Below, one piece after another: positions 7,472 to 13,538 of a stretch of DNA of 17,010 nucleotides. This DNA comes from Desulfobacteraceae bacterium. Its GTDB lineage: Bacteria; Desulfobacterota; DSM-4660; Desulfatiglandales; Desulfatiglandaceae. Below the pieces are notes generated by a model, which saw only the letters and a program-made list of their open reading frames with translations, did no database searches and had not been told where the DNA came from. The stretch lies in assembly GCA_030611815.1 (NCBI GenBank), contig JAUWPC010000034.1, positions 1 to 17,010 on the forward strand, written 5' to 3'. Within the stretch, counting starts at the first letter, position 1, and the number at the start of each line of letters is the position of its first letter. The translations under genes and the position numbers were made by a program.

Positions 7472-7588
7472 TATACTGGATAACTGGATGTTGGGTACTG
7501 GTTGAAGATCCCGACTTTGGCGGGGATTCTGGAAACTTGATACTTGTCGAAAATCCCGTTTTTAAGCGGGGATACTGGACGTTGGTTG
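7472..7588. repeat. Degenerate ACTGGAT word repeat with two ATCCCG palindromes
   Basis: This is the gap upstream of the plus-strand pair. Words such as ATACTGGATAACTGGATG, GGTACTGGTTG, GATACTGGACGTTGGTTG recur. They enclose two palindromes, ATCCCG...CGGGGAT at 7508-7527 and 7553-7573. I read the block as two diverged copies of a unit of about 55-60 bases. There is no gene in 7341-7666, and I found no clear plus-strand promoter. Confidence 0.55.
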
Positions 7589-7666
7589 ACTTCCTAACGC
7601 CATGCGCCATGCACCTTACCCTTAACCCATAAACAGCTAACGGAATTTATCAACCTGGAGGTAAAG

Positions 7667-8041
7667 ATGACTGCATTACTCTATGTTATAGCTCTTTTAT
7701 GGATCGTCGCAGGTACATCCCTGATAGTTTTTACCGAAAAGACAAGGGATATTTTCAAAAGAATGTTTCTTACCGAAAAGGTGAAGCGGTTGTCTTTCTT
7801 GCCATTTATTTTCGGAGTAATCCTGATAATCGGGGCTTTTTTCAACAGAGACATATTTTGGCTGATTTTTATTTTAGGATTGTTGGCTACATCAAAAGGG
7901 GTCTATTTTTATATGGCGCCTCCACAACAGACCAAGGCCCTAATGGAATGGTGGTTCATTAAAGCAAGTCCTGAGACCATACGGGTTATGGGGTTAATCA
8001 TTTTTGTCCTTGGAGTTGCCCTCTTTTCCTATCTCAGGTAA
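7667..8041 (+). CDS. Small four-helix integral membrane protein, function unknown
   Basis: The ATG at 7667 has a strong GGAGG (7657-7661) six bases upstream-adjacent. The 124 residues hold four hydrophobic segments at about 4-22, 43-60, 62-83 and 104-121. They are joined by a basic loop (EKTRDIFKRMFLTEKVKR, about 24-41) and a loop with PPQQTKALMEWW (about 85-96). The positive charges after the first helix suggest that this loop faces the cytoplasm. I know no function. It precedes the DUF2889 gene by 17 bases on the same strand, so the two are probably co-transcribed. Confidence 0.75.
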   Translation: MTALLYVIALLWIVAGTSLIVFTEKTRDIFKRMFLTEKVKRLSFLPFIFGVILIIGAFFNRDIFWLIFILGLLATSKGVYFYMAPPQQTKALMEWWFIKASPETIRVMGLIIFVLGVALFSYLR

Positions 8042-8058
8042 CTCAATGGAGAATATTT

Positions 8059-8652
8059 ATGAGTCGACTAAAGGAACTTATTAGGGGAACTCCGGTCCAT
8101 GAAAGGCGATTAGAGTTGCGAACTTATCCCTTAGAGAATGATCAATTGGTTGTCGAGGGTTGGCTGAGAGATGAGCGGCTTGTTCAGGGATTCCACTGGA
8201 ACGGCGAACCGCGACAACCCGGGGTGGTGCACCTGATGTGCGTGCGGATCCTTATTGGGGGTTGGCCTGTTACTATCCTCGATGCGGAAGCGGAGATGCC
8301 CGAAACACCACATGAACTCTGTCCAAGCACCTTGGAGGGGGTGAAGAAGATTATCGGTCTTCAGATCGTGTCAGGTTACAGCGAGAAGGTGACCCATCTT
8401 TTAGGCGGGGTTCGGGGTTGTAACCATCTGACCCATCTCATTGTGGTTATGGGGACCGCTGCTCTACATGGGTATTGGACCCACTACTCCCGCAATCGTC
8501 ACTCTATTCCTCGCTCCTTAGATGAATTCAAGGGGCTGTCCAGCCTGATTAATAGCTGCAAGCTTTGGGGAGAAGATGGCCCCATAATGGATAAGATCCT
8601 GACGACCCTGGCAAACAACTCGGGTGCAGTGGATTTGGGTCCACGCTCTTGA
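8059..8652 (+). CDS. DUF2889 family protein
   Basis: The 197-residue protein resembles the DUF2889 family: ERRLELRTYPLENDQLVVEG near 15-34, a central V..D.EAEMPETPHELCPS near 73-90, and the conserved GYSEKVTHLLGGVRGCNHLTHL at 106-127. The last stretch contains a Cys-His-His cluster (C121, H123, H126). No biochemical role is established for the family as far as I know. It is soluble, with no signal peptide. GGAG at 8048-8051 is 7 bases before the ATG. The C-terminal part (about 155-197) carries LINSCKLWGEDGPIM. It is probably in one operon with the preceding membrane protein. Confidence 0.83.
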   Translation: MSRLKELIRGTPVHERRLELRTYPLENDQLVVEGWLRDERLVQGFHWNGEPRQPGVVHLMCVRILIGGWPVTILDAEAEMPETPHELCPSTLEGVKKIIGLQIVSGYSEKVTHLLGGVRGCNHLTHLIVVMGTAALHGYWTHYSRNRHSIPRSLDEFKGLSSLINSCKLWGEDGPIMDKILTTLANNSGAVDLGPRS

Positions 8653-9003
8653 CATTTTGAGAAAGGCAGCGAACTGCAGGGCATTCCTCCCATTCCCTGC
8701 TCTGCCCTCCCGAGATAACACTTCACAAGCTTACATAGTGCCTGAAGAGGGTTTTCGTTCAGGCACTATTTAACAGGGTGAACACTGTTCTCGGCGGTAT
8801 TGTTTAGGGCCTCAAGAAATTGAATCAAAACCCATATTGAGGGCCCACCGCATTGATGGGCAGAAAGGAACGGCCTTGGCACGATATAGAGCATGTACTA
8901 TGATATTTTGGGAGAACCGCAAGAAAGAATCAGCCAAGGCTATTTTGTATCGCGAGAAAATTTAGCCCTGCAATTGTGATGCTGGAATAATCCAGCCTTG
9001 GGA
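8653..9003. other. 351-base gap between convergent genes
   Basis: I find no gene here. It holds the second copy of the GTGCCTGAA palindrome (8735-8769), and an imperfect stem GGGCCTCAA (8807-8815) with TTGAGGGCCC (8837-8846). A GCTGGA-ATAA-TCCAGC hairpin (8981-8996) lies just beyond the TPR gene stop. None of the stems is followed by a clear T-run, so terminators for the flanking genes are unproven. Confidence 0.6.
8735..8769. repeat. Dispersed palindromic repeat, copy 2 (ATAGTGCCTGAA...TTCAGGCACTAT)
   Basis: Perfect 12-base arms (8735-8746 and 8758-8769) surround an 11-base loop GAGGGTTTTCG. The right-hand 18 bases, TTTTCGTTCAGGCACTAT, are identical to copy 1 at 6541-6558, while the loops differ. 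Both copies are intergenic. Confidence 0.78.
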
Positions 9004-10011
9004 TCAGTTAGCATATATAGGTGTCGATTGCTCGAGTTCAGGATATCTTTCCAAGAACCTTCTGGACTCCTCGGAAATGCGTTGATCCTCTGACTCCCTG
9101 TGGCGAAGCATTGACAAAATCTCCAAGGCCTTATGGAGAGCATCTTTTCTTGCATGAACTTTTGAAATTCCGAGGTATGCATACTTGTCATACCCCATGG
9201 TAATTGCTTTCCTGTAACTTGCCTCCGCCAGATCGAGCTCGTTAAGGCTGATGTAAGAGTCCCCAATCCTGGTAAGGCCGGCTCTCTGATCCATGCCATG
9301 TTCCAGGGCGATCTCCCAGGCTTCAATTGCGGATGGATATTTTTTCATCCCCCTCAGACAATCAGCTTTTCCATGCCAGGCATGGGAATTCCCCGGATCA
9401 AACTTAATGGCTCTTTCGTAAAGAACGATCGCCTTTCCGAATGCTTTTCGTTTCCGAAATATGTTTCCCGCTGAGGTAAGTCCTATGACGGGATTTCCTG
9501 ATATCTCAATGACCCTTTCAAAGAAATCGAGTGCCTCATTATCATCCCCCTCTTCCAGGGCTATCTGTCCCAGACCCATTAGGGCATAAGGGTCAAATGG
9601 GTATTTTTCAAGGGCCATGAAATAGTATTTCTTTGAATTTTCCAGTTCTCCCTTCTTCCTCAGGCCATCGGCCACCCTCGTCATGGTCCTGTGATCATCG
9701 GGCCGGAGGCTAAGACAACGGTACCATGCCTCCAGGGCCTTATTTAGATCTCCCAACCCCCTGTAGGCATCCCCAAGACCTGCAAGGGCATGCCAGTTAT
9801 TTTTCTCGATCTCAAGGCACCCTTTGTAATAATCGGCTGCCTCTTCAAAACACCTTGCACCCCGTTTCAGATCTCCAAGTCCCACAAGGGCGTATACATT
9901 GTCTGAATCGATACGCAGCATCTGAATATATGTCTCTTCCGCCTCTCTAAGCTTCCCCTCCCTTCTCAGCTTATGGGCAATTTTTCCCAGGCTTACCACG
10001 TTTCTTTTCAT
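9004..10011 (-). CDS. Tetratricopeptide-repeat protein
   Basis: The ATG at 10011 gives 335 residues. An in-frame TTG at 10035 is possible but has no ribosome site. The whole chain is a run of about nine TPR units of 33-35 residues, for example EAEETYIQMLRIDSDNVYAL, ALAGLGDAYRGLGDLNKALE, and KAIVLYERAIKFDPGNSHAW. The usual W/L-G-Y-A-F-A-P positions are visible in most of them. There is no signal peptide, membrane segment or other domain, so it is probably a cytoplasmic scaffold that binds partner proteins; the partners are unknown. It stands alone on its strand with its own promoter. The last about 40 residues (ALEILSMLRHRESEDQRI) depart from the repeat and may cap it. Confidence 0.9.
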   Translation of the reverse strand: MKRNVVSLGKIAHKLRREGKLREAEETYIQMLRIDSDNVYALVGLGDLKRGARCFEEAADYYKGCLEIEKNNWHALAGLGDAYRGLGDLNKALEAWYRCLSLRPDDHRTMTRVADGLRKKGELENSKKYYFMALEKYPFDPYALMGLGQIALEEGDDNEALDFFERVIEISGNPVIGLTSAGNIFRKRKAFGKAIVLYERAIKFDPGNSHAWHGKADCLRGMKKYPSAIEAWEIALEHGMDQRAGLTRIGDSYISLNELDLAEASYRKAITMGYDKYAYLGISKVHARKDALHKALEILSMLRHRESEDQRISEESRRFLERYPELEQSTPIYAN

Positions 10012-10076
10012 TTTTGTGTTACTCTCACAAATCAATTCGTTTGAGGTGTGCTCAGGGCCGCGAAAGCGATACCAGA

Positions 10077-10105
10077 ATTATACGCATGAAGGGTGCCTAA
10101 ATCAA
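10077..10105 (-). promoter_or_regulatory. Sigma-70-type promoter for the TPR gene
   Basis: On the minus strand TTGATT (10105-10100) and a perfect TATAAT (10082-10077) are 17 bases apart, about 65 bases before the ATG at 10011. Confidence 0.62.
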
Positions 10106-10218
10106 CAGGCATATTCGAAAGAGCCAATGCGATGAAACATTCCTCAAGAGCGAAAAAGTCATGTTAAGGATGGAAAAGGGAGCCGGCGAATCATGCTGAT
10201 CGGAGGGGTCTTACGCCA

Positions 10219-10250
10219 GCAGGGCTTAGGTCTCCAATCGTATGCCCTGC
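10219..10250. other. Hairpin downstream of thiDN
   Basis: GCAGGGC (10219-10225) and GCCCTGC (10244-10250) form a perfect 7-base stem with an 18-base loop. It lies about 40 bases past the thiDN stop. No T-run follows, so a terminator role is uncertain. The rest of the gap up to 10076 shows nothing I can name. Confidence 0.4.
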
Positions 10251-10291
10251 CTCATAACTGTTTTTGCCGCACCTGTGGGGCCGTCCGCCAA

Positions 10292-11626
10292 TCAAGATCG
10301 GACCCCAATCCTCAGGACCTTGTCCACCACTTCCGAGGGGGTCCTTCCCAGGATCCGTATCATCGGTTCTTTGCCCACATCTCCCTCGTCATAGACAAGG
10401 TCCGGGATGTGACCAAGACCCTTCAAGGCCCGCTGGGTTCCCCACTCCAGGGTAGAGCCTTCCCTGGCCTTCACATCTTCCGGTTCCTGGGCCCGGTCAA
10501 AGGAGGCAGCCCGAAACCCAAGTCCCTGGCAGACTTCAATCATCTTTTTGGAATAGCGGATGTTCATGGCAGAGCGCATCTCGGAGTCAAACCTCATGGC
10601 CGCAAGAATCACTCCGGCAATGTGCCGTGAGGCGCCAAAAATGGGCTCACGGCAGATCAGGAGGCTTTCTTCCACCTGTGAGATCCGTCCAGGTATGGCG
10701 GCCACGTCTTCGTGGTCAAGGGCCCCGGGCAAGGCGTAACCTAAGTTGGCGCGGACCTCCGGGATCAACTCCCCCACAGGCTGATGTGCCAGCCGATGCA
10801 CAGCCTCTCGCAGGTCTTTAAGCACGCGTTCCCGCTCCTTCCATTGAAGCACCTGGGCATAGTGATTTGTGGGGCCGCACCCGGCGCCCAGGTCCAGTCC
10901 GAGGGCAATGGCACGGGTAATAAACCTCTTGGACTCCAATACCGCCTCCGGTACCGTCATGCCCTGGGCTAAAAAGGTGGCCAGGGCCGCGGAAAAGGTG
11001 CACCCTGTACCGTGGGTGTTCCGGTTATTGAGGCGGGGAGACTGATAGGTCTGAAAGCCCTCCCCGTCGAAGAGCACGTCCACCGCATCTCCTTCCAGAT
11101 GCCCTCCTTTGACCAGCACATAGGGGGGGCCCAGTTCATGGATCTTCTTAGCCGCGTCCTTCATGGTATTGAGGTCGTTCACGGGGAATCCGCAGAGCAC
11201 CGATGCCTCGGGGAGGTTGGGCGTTACCAAGTGGGCCATGGGGAGGAGCACGTCCCTCATCGTGACCTGTGCTGCTTTGTTCAGGAGTGTGTCCCCGCTT
11301 TTTGCCACCATGACCGGGTCCACCACCAATTGTTCCACCCGGTAATGTTTCAACTGCTCGGCCACGGCCGTAACGATCTCCGGGGAGGCTAACATCCCTG
11401 TCTTTGCCGCATCAGCGCCAAAGTCAGACAGGACTGATTTCATCTGCAGTTTGATAAAATCGACGGGTATGGGATGGACTCCCTGCACCCCTATTGAGTT
11501 CTGGGCCGTGACGGCGGTTATGGCGCTCATACCGTAGCCGCCCAACACCGTGATGGTCTTCAAATCCGCCTGTATTCCTGCGCCGCCTCCTGAATCGGAA
11601 CCAGCTATGGTCAATATCCGTTTCAT
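10292..11626 (-). CDS. thiDN: Bifunctional HMP/HMP-P kinase and ThiN-type thiamine-phosphate synthase (ThiD-ThiN fusion)
   Basis: Residues 1 to about 262 are ThiD, which phosphorylates hydroxymethylpyrimidine (HMP) to HMP-P and HMP-PP. GSDSGGGAGIQADLKT at 9-24 is the substrate loop, and NTHGTGCTFSAALA at 203-216 carries the catalytic Cys209 and anion hole. Residues about 268 to 444 are a ThiN domain, with ANLGYALPGA (293-302), DVAAIPGRI, MNIRYS (354-359), SFDRAQEPEDV and STLEWGTQRAL (391-401), then GKEPMIRILG. In known systems ThiN replaces ThiE, joining HMP-PP to thiazole phosphate to give thiamine phosphate. The fusion carries out successive pyrimidine steps on one chain. GGAGG sits 6 bases before the ATG, and only 3 bases separate it from the cytX stop, so the two are one operon under the TPP switch. 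Confidence 0.96.
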   Translation of the reverse strand: MKRILTIAGSDSGGGAGIQADLKTITVLGGYGMSAITAVTAQNSIGVQGVHPIPVDFIKLQMKSVLSDFGADAAKTGMLASPEIVTAVAEQLKHYRVEQLVVDPVMVAKSGDTLLNKAAQVTMRDVLLPMAHLVTPNLPEASVLCGFPVNDLNTMKDAAKKIHELGPPYVLVKGGHLEGDAVDVLFDGEGFQTYQSPRLNNRNTHGTGCTFSAALATFLAQGMTVPEAVLESKRFITRAIALGLDLGAGCGPTNHYAQVLQWKERERVLKDLREAVHRLAHQPVGELIPEVRANLGYALPGALDHEDVAAIPGRISQVEESLLICREPIFGASRHIAGVILAAMRFDSEMRSAMNIRYSKKMIEVCQGLGFRAASFDRAQEPEDVKAREGSTLEWGTQRALKGLGHIPDLVYDEGDVGKEPMIRILGRTPSEVVDKVLRIGVRS

Positions 11627-11629
11627 AAA

Positions 11630-12913
11630 TTACCTCCGATCCCCTTGCGCGGGGCCGAAGAGGTGCATGAGGATCAGATAGATTACCCCTGTTGCCAGGA
11701 GGCTGGGGATGGAGGAGCCCCAGGCGGTTGCCTGCTGAAGGAAGTGATAGAGACCAAACCCTATCCCCCACGCCACAAACGCCCACGGATTGAATCCTCT
11801 CCAATACCAGTATCCATCTTCTTTATCGAAGCCGGTCTTAAAAGATTTCTGTGACCGAAGGAAAAAATAGTCTGCAAGAACGACCCCGAACAGGGGACAA
11901 AACACCGAACCGACAAAGAGCAGGAAACCCTCGTAGGCGGTGGCAGGGAACATCAACGCGATCGCGGTTCCCAACACGCCGCATGCAAAACTACCCCGTC
12001 TCTCGCCCAAGTCCGGCCAGATATTGAGGGCAGAGACGGCCGTGGAATATATGTCAAGGAAGGTAGTGGTAAAGGTGGAGAAAAGGACGATGATGATGGC
12101 TGGCGCGGCAAGCCCCATACCCACCATCAACTCCAGCACCATGCTGTCCGGTGTCGGGGACTGGGTGGCAAGAGCCGCTGCGAGACCGATGGCATACATC
12201 CAGGAACTAAAGATGAAATAGCCTATCCAGGTACCCCAGAAGGCCGATTTCGTGCCTTTGCCGTATCGCGAGTAATCACACACCAGGGCGAGCCAGGAGA
12301 TGGGCATGGCAATGACGAGATCAAGGCCTACCATAAAGGGCAGCCCCCCTTTTGAGGGCACCTCCATGAGACGGCCCAGACCGTACTCATGAAGCACCAC
12401 ATAAGTCATAAGACAACAGAGGGCTATGAGTGCGGTTACCGCTATCCTGTGGAGCCACTTCCAATAACGATGCCCCAGGATTGCCCAAAGGGTCGTGGCA
12501 AGGCCGGCGATGACGATCCATCCTCGAAATCCGAATAAGGGAAAAGGCCACACCGCCTGTGCGGCCTGACCCCCAATCCAAAGCATAACTCCGGTCCACC
12601 CCACAAGCTGAACCAGATTGAGGACCGTCGCGAAATATGATCCGCGAATTCCGAAGGATGGTCTGACCGCTACCATCGTGGGGATGCCGAGCCTTGTTCC
12701 TATAATCCCGCCGAGGGCCAGGGGCGTATTCCCGATGAGGTGCCCCACGAAGATTACCAGGAGGCCCGTAAGAAATCCGAGCGGGATCAGGAGCCCTCCG
12801 GCCCAGATTTCCGCAAGGGACACTGCGGCTCCGGCCCAGAGGAGAAAAAAATCCATCCCGCCCAAGTTACGGCCCTCTTGTTCAATCGGTTTTACCCCTT
12901 TGCTGTTTGTCAT
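11630..12913 (-). CDS. cytX: CytX-type hydroxymethylpyrimidine transporter (NCS1 family)
   Basis: The protein has 427 residues with about twelve hydrophobic helices, as expected for NCS1 nucleobase:cation symporters. Near the start, NLGGMDFFLLWAGAAVSLAEI is the CytX-type first segment; TRLGIPTMVAVRPSFG and LVGWTGVMLWIGGQAA follow, and VCDYSRYGKGTKSAFWGTWIGY is also typical. CytX is predicted to import HMP for thiamine synthesis. Here that reading is supported by a TPP riboswitch upstream and the ThiD-ThiN gene 3 bases downstream. The start is the ATG at 12913, which has GGGGGG seven bases upstream; a TTG at 12931 is upstream of that site and is unlikely. The protein acts in the inner membrane. 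Confidence 0.93.
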   Translation of the reverse strand: MTNSKGVKPIEQEGRNLGGMDFFLLWAGAAVSLAEIWAGGLLIPLGFLTGLLVIFVGHLIGNTPLALGGIIGTRLGIPTMVAVRPSFGIRGSYFATVLNLVQLVGWTGVMLWIGGQAAQAVWPFPLFGFRGWIVIAGLATTLWAILGHRYWKWLHRIAVTALIALCCLMTYVVLHEYGLGRLMEVPSKGGLPFMVGLDLVIAMPISWLALVCDYSRYGKGTKSAFWGTWIGYFIFSSWMYAIGLAAALATQSPTPDSMVLELMVGMGLAAPAIIIVLFSTFTTTFLDIYSTAVSALNIWPDLGERRGSFACGVLGTAIALMFPATAYEGFLLFVGSVFCPLFGVVLADYFFLRSQKSFKTGFDKEDGYWYWRGFNPWAFVAWGIGFGLYHFLQQATAWGSSIPSLLATGVIYLILMHLFGPAQGDRR

Positions 12914-12948
12914 AGCTATTCCCCCCTTCAAGGAGTTTTAATGTGCAC

Positions 12949-12979
12949 AAAAAAACCGCTTCCTCTAAGAAGAAAGCGG
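12949..12979 (-). terminator. Intrinsic terminator of the TPP riboswitch
   Basis: On the minus strand 12979-12956 folds into a 10-pair stem with a CTTA loop (5' arm CCGCTTTCTT, 3' arm AGGAAGCGG plus one more G·U pair), followed at once by seven T (12955-12949). It stands between the aptamer and the cytX start, so it can stop transcription before the genes. Confidence 0.9.
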
Positions 12980-13028
12980 CTGCAAAGGACCACCGAGCAC
13001 GAAATGCAGGATAACGCTGTTATCGTAC

Positions 13029-13114
13029 CGCTTCCCTCCGCTGGTATTATCCAGGTCAGGTTCTAAGGGTTGCAGGATGTCTATCCAGCTCTCAGTTATA
13101 ACCCACCCCTAGCG
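13029..13114 (-). promoter_or_regulatory. TPP (thi-box) riboswitch aptamer
   Basis: The minus strand carries the conserved core in order: AGGGGTG near 13111-13104, CTGAGAG near 13095-13088, ACCCTTAGAACCTGACCTGG near 13071-13052, ATAATACCAGCGGAGGGAA down to 13033. P1 is closed by CGCT (13114-13111) with AGCG (13032-13029). The 86 bases match the usual aptamer size. It lies upstream of cytX-thiDN with a terminator between, so TPP should switch the operon off. A GATAAC-AGC-GTTATC hairpin (13010-13024) lies between aptamer and terminator. Confidence 0.97.
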
Positions 13115-13118
13115 ACTA

Positions 13119-13151
13119 ATTATATTTACCGCCTGTATTATGAAATGTCAA
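13119..13151 (-). promoter_or_regulatory. Promoter of the riboswitch-cytX-thiDN unit
   Basis: TTGACA at 13151-13146 on the minus strand is followed after 17 bases by TAAATA (13128-13123). A perfect TATAAT at 13124-13119 is also present but with a 21-base spacer. Either places the start of transcription within a few bases of the aptamer's 5' end. Confidence 0.6.
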
Positions 13152-13197
13152 CTATAGTTTTGGGCGAAGTAAACACATAAAACTCGCAACATAATGA

Positions 13198-13356
13198 CCC
13201 CTATTCTACTCAGGTGAAACATCTGGCGTCGATGCAGATTGGGGTAAACATGAAACCAAAGGAATAGACAGCAAAACCGGTGAGCCAATGAACTGCTTAA
13301 AAACGTTTAAATATCAGGAGGTTAATTTTGGAGCAAAAGCGAAGAACCTCAATTAA
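13198..13356 (+). pseudogene. Possible transposase fragment
   Basis: One plus-strand frame between stops reads SGETSGVDADWGKHETKGID, then SKTGEP and more, ending at a TAA at 13354. The DADWGK...KGIDSKTGEP pattern recalls the segment just before the WFGYK.HL motif of DDE transposases of IS1182/IS4-type elements. After SKTGEP the likeness fades (MNCLKTFKYQEVNF). There is no start codon with a ribosome site, no catalytic triad and no inverted repeat nearby. I take it as a decayed scrap; the assignment rests on a short remembered pattern. Confidence 0.35.
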
Positions 13357-13395
13357 GAAGCCTTTTCCGGGTAGAACAAATTTATCGTGCCTCTC

Positions 13396-13422
13396 AGAGA
13401 AAAAGGCCTTGTCTTTTTCTCT
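13396..13422. other. Perfect 10-base hairpin upstream of the flavoprotein gene
   Basis: AGAGAAAAAG (13396-13405) and CTTTTTCTCT (13413-13422) pair perfectly around GCCTTGT. No T-run follows. It lies about 35 bases upstream of the candidate -35 box, so it could be an upstream regulatory site or a relic. Confidence 0.5.
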
Positions 13423-13457
13423 CAACGGAGTTAGAATATATGATTTAATGAGTCGGC

Positions 13458-13487
13458 CTGACCGTCGGATCCGGTCCTTTGTATAAT
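13458..13487 (+). promoter_or_regulatory. Candidate promoter of the nitronate monooxygenase-like gene
   Basis: CTGACC (13458-13463), 18 bases, then a perfect TATAAT (13482-13487). It would give a leader of about 45 bases. It also argues against an upstream TTG start at 13479, which would fall in the -10 region. Confidence 0.5.
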
Positions 13488-13493
13488 CTTGAC

Positions 13494-13516
13494 ATACAGG
13501 CCCAATCATCCTGTAT
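13494..13516 (+). promoter_or_regulatory. Operator-like dyad at the expected transcription start
   Basis: ATACAGG (13494-13500) and CCTGTAT (13510-13516) are perfect inverted halves separated by 9 bases, directly downstream of the TATAAT. The position and 23-base span would suit a dimeric repressor. An RNA hairpin is the alternative. No regulator gene is adjacent. Confidence 0.4.
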
Positions 13517-13538
13517 TCCGAAGAAGGAGAATTTGCTG

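Noticed and set aside
8780..8791. GAAC-ACT-GTTC palindrome as an SOS (LexA) box
   Set aside because: The spacing does not match a LexA box type I know, and no gene starts next to it.
8940..9326. Minus-strand frame of 128 codons
   Set aside because: It overlaps the TPR gene in another frame on the same strand, lacks a ribosome site, and shows no family features.
13297..13509. Minus-strand frame of 70 codons opposite the flavoprotein leader
   Set aside because: It would run through the candidate promoter and dyad of the flavoprotein gene and has no ribosome site or recognisable motif.
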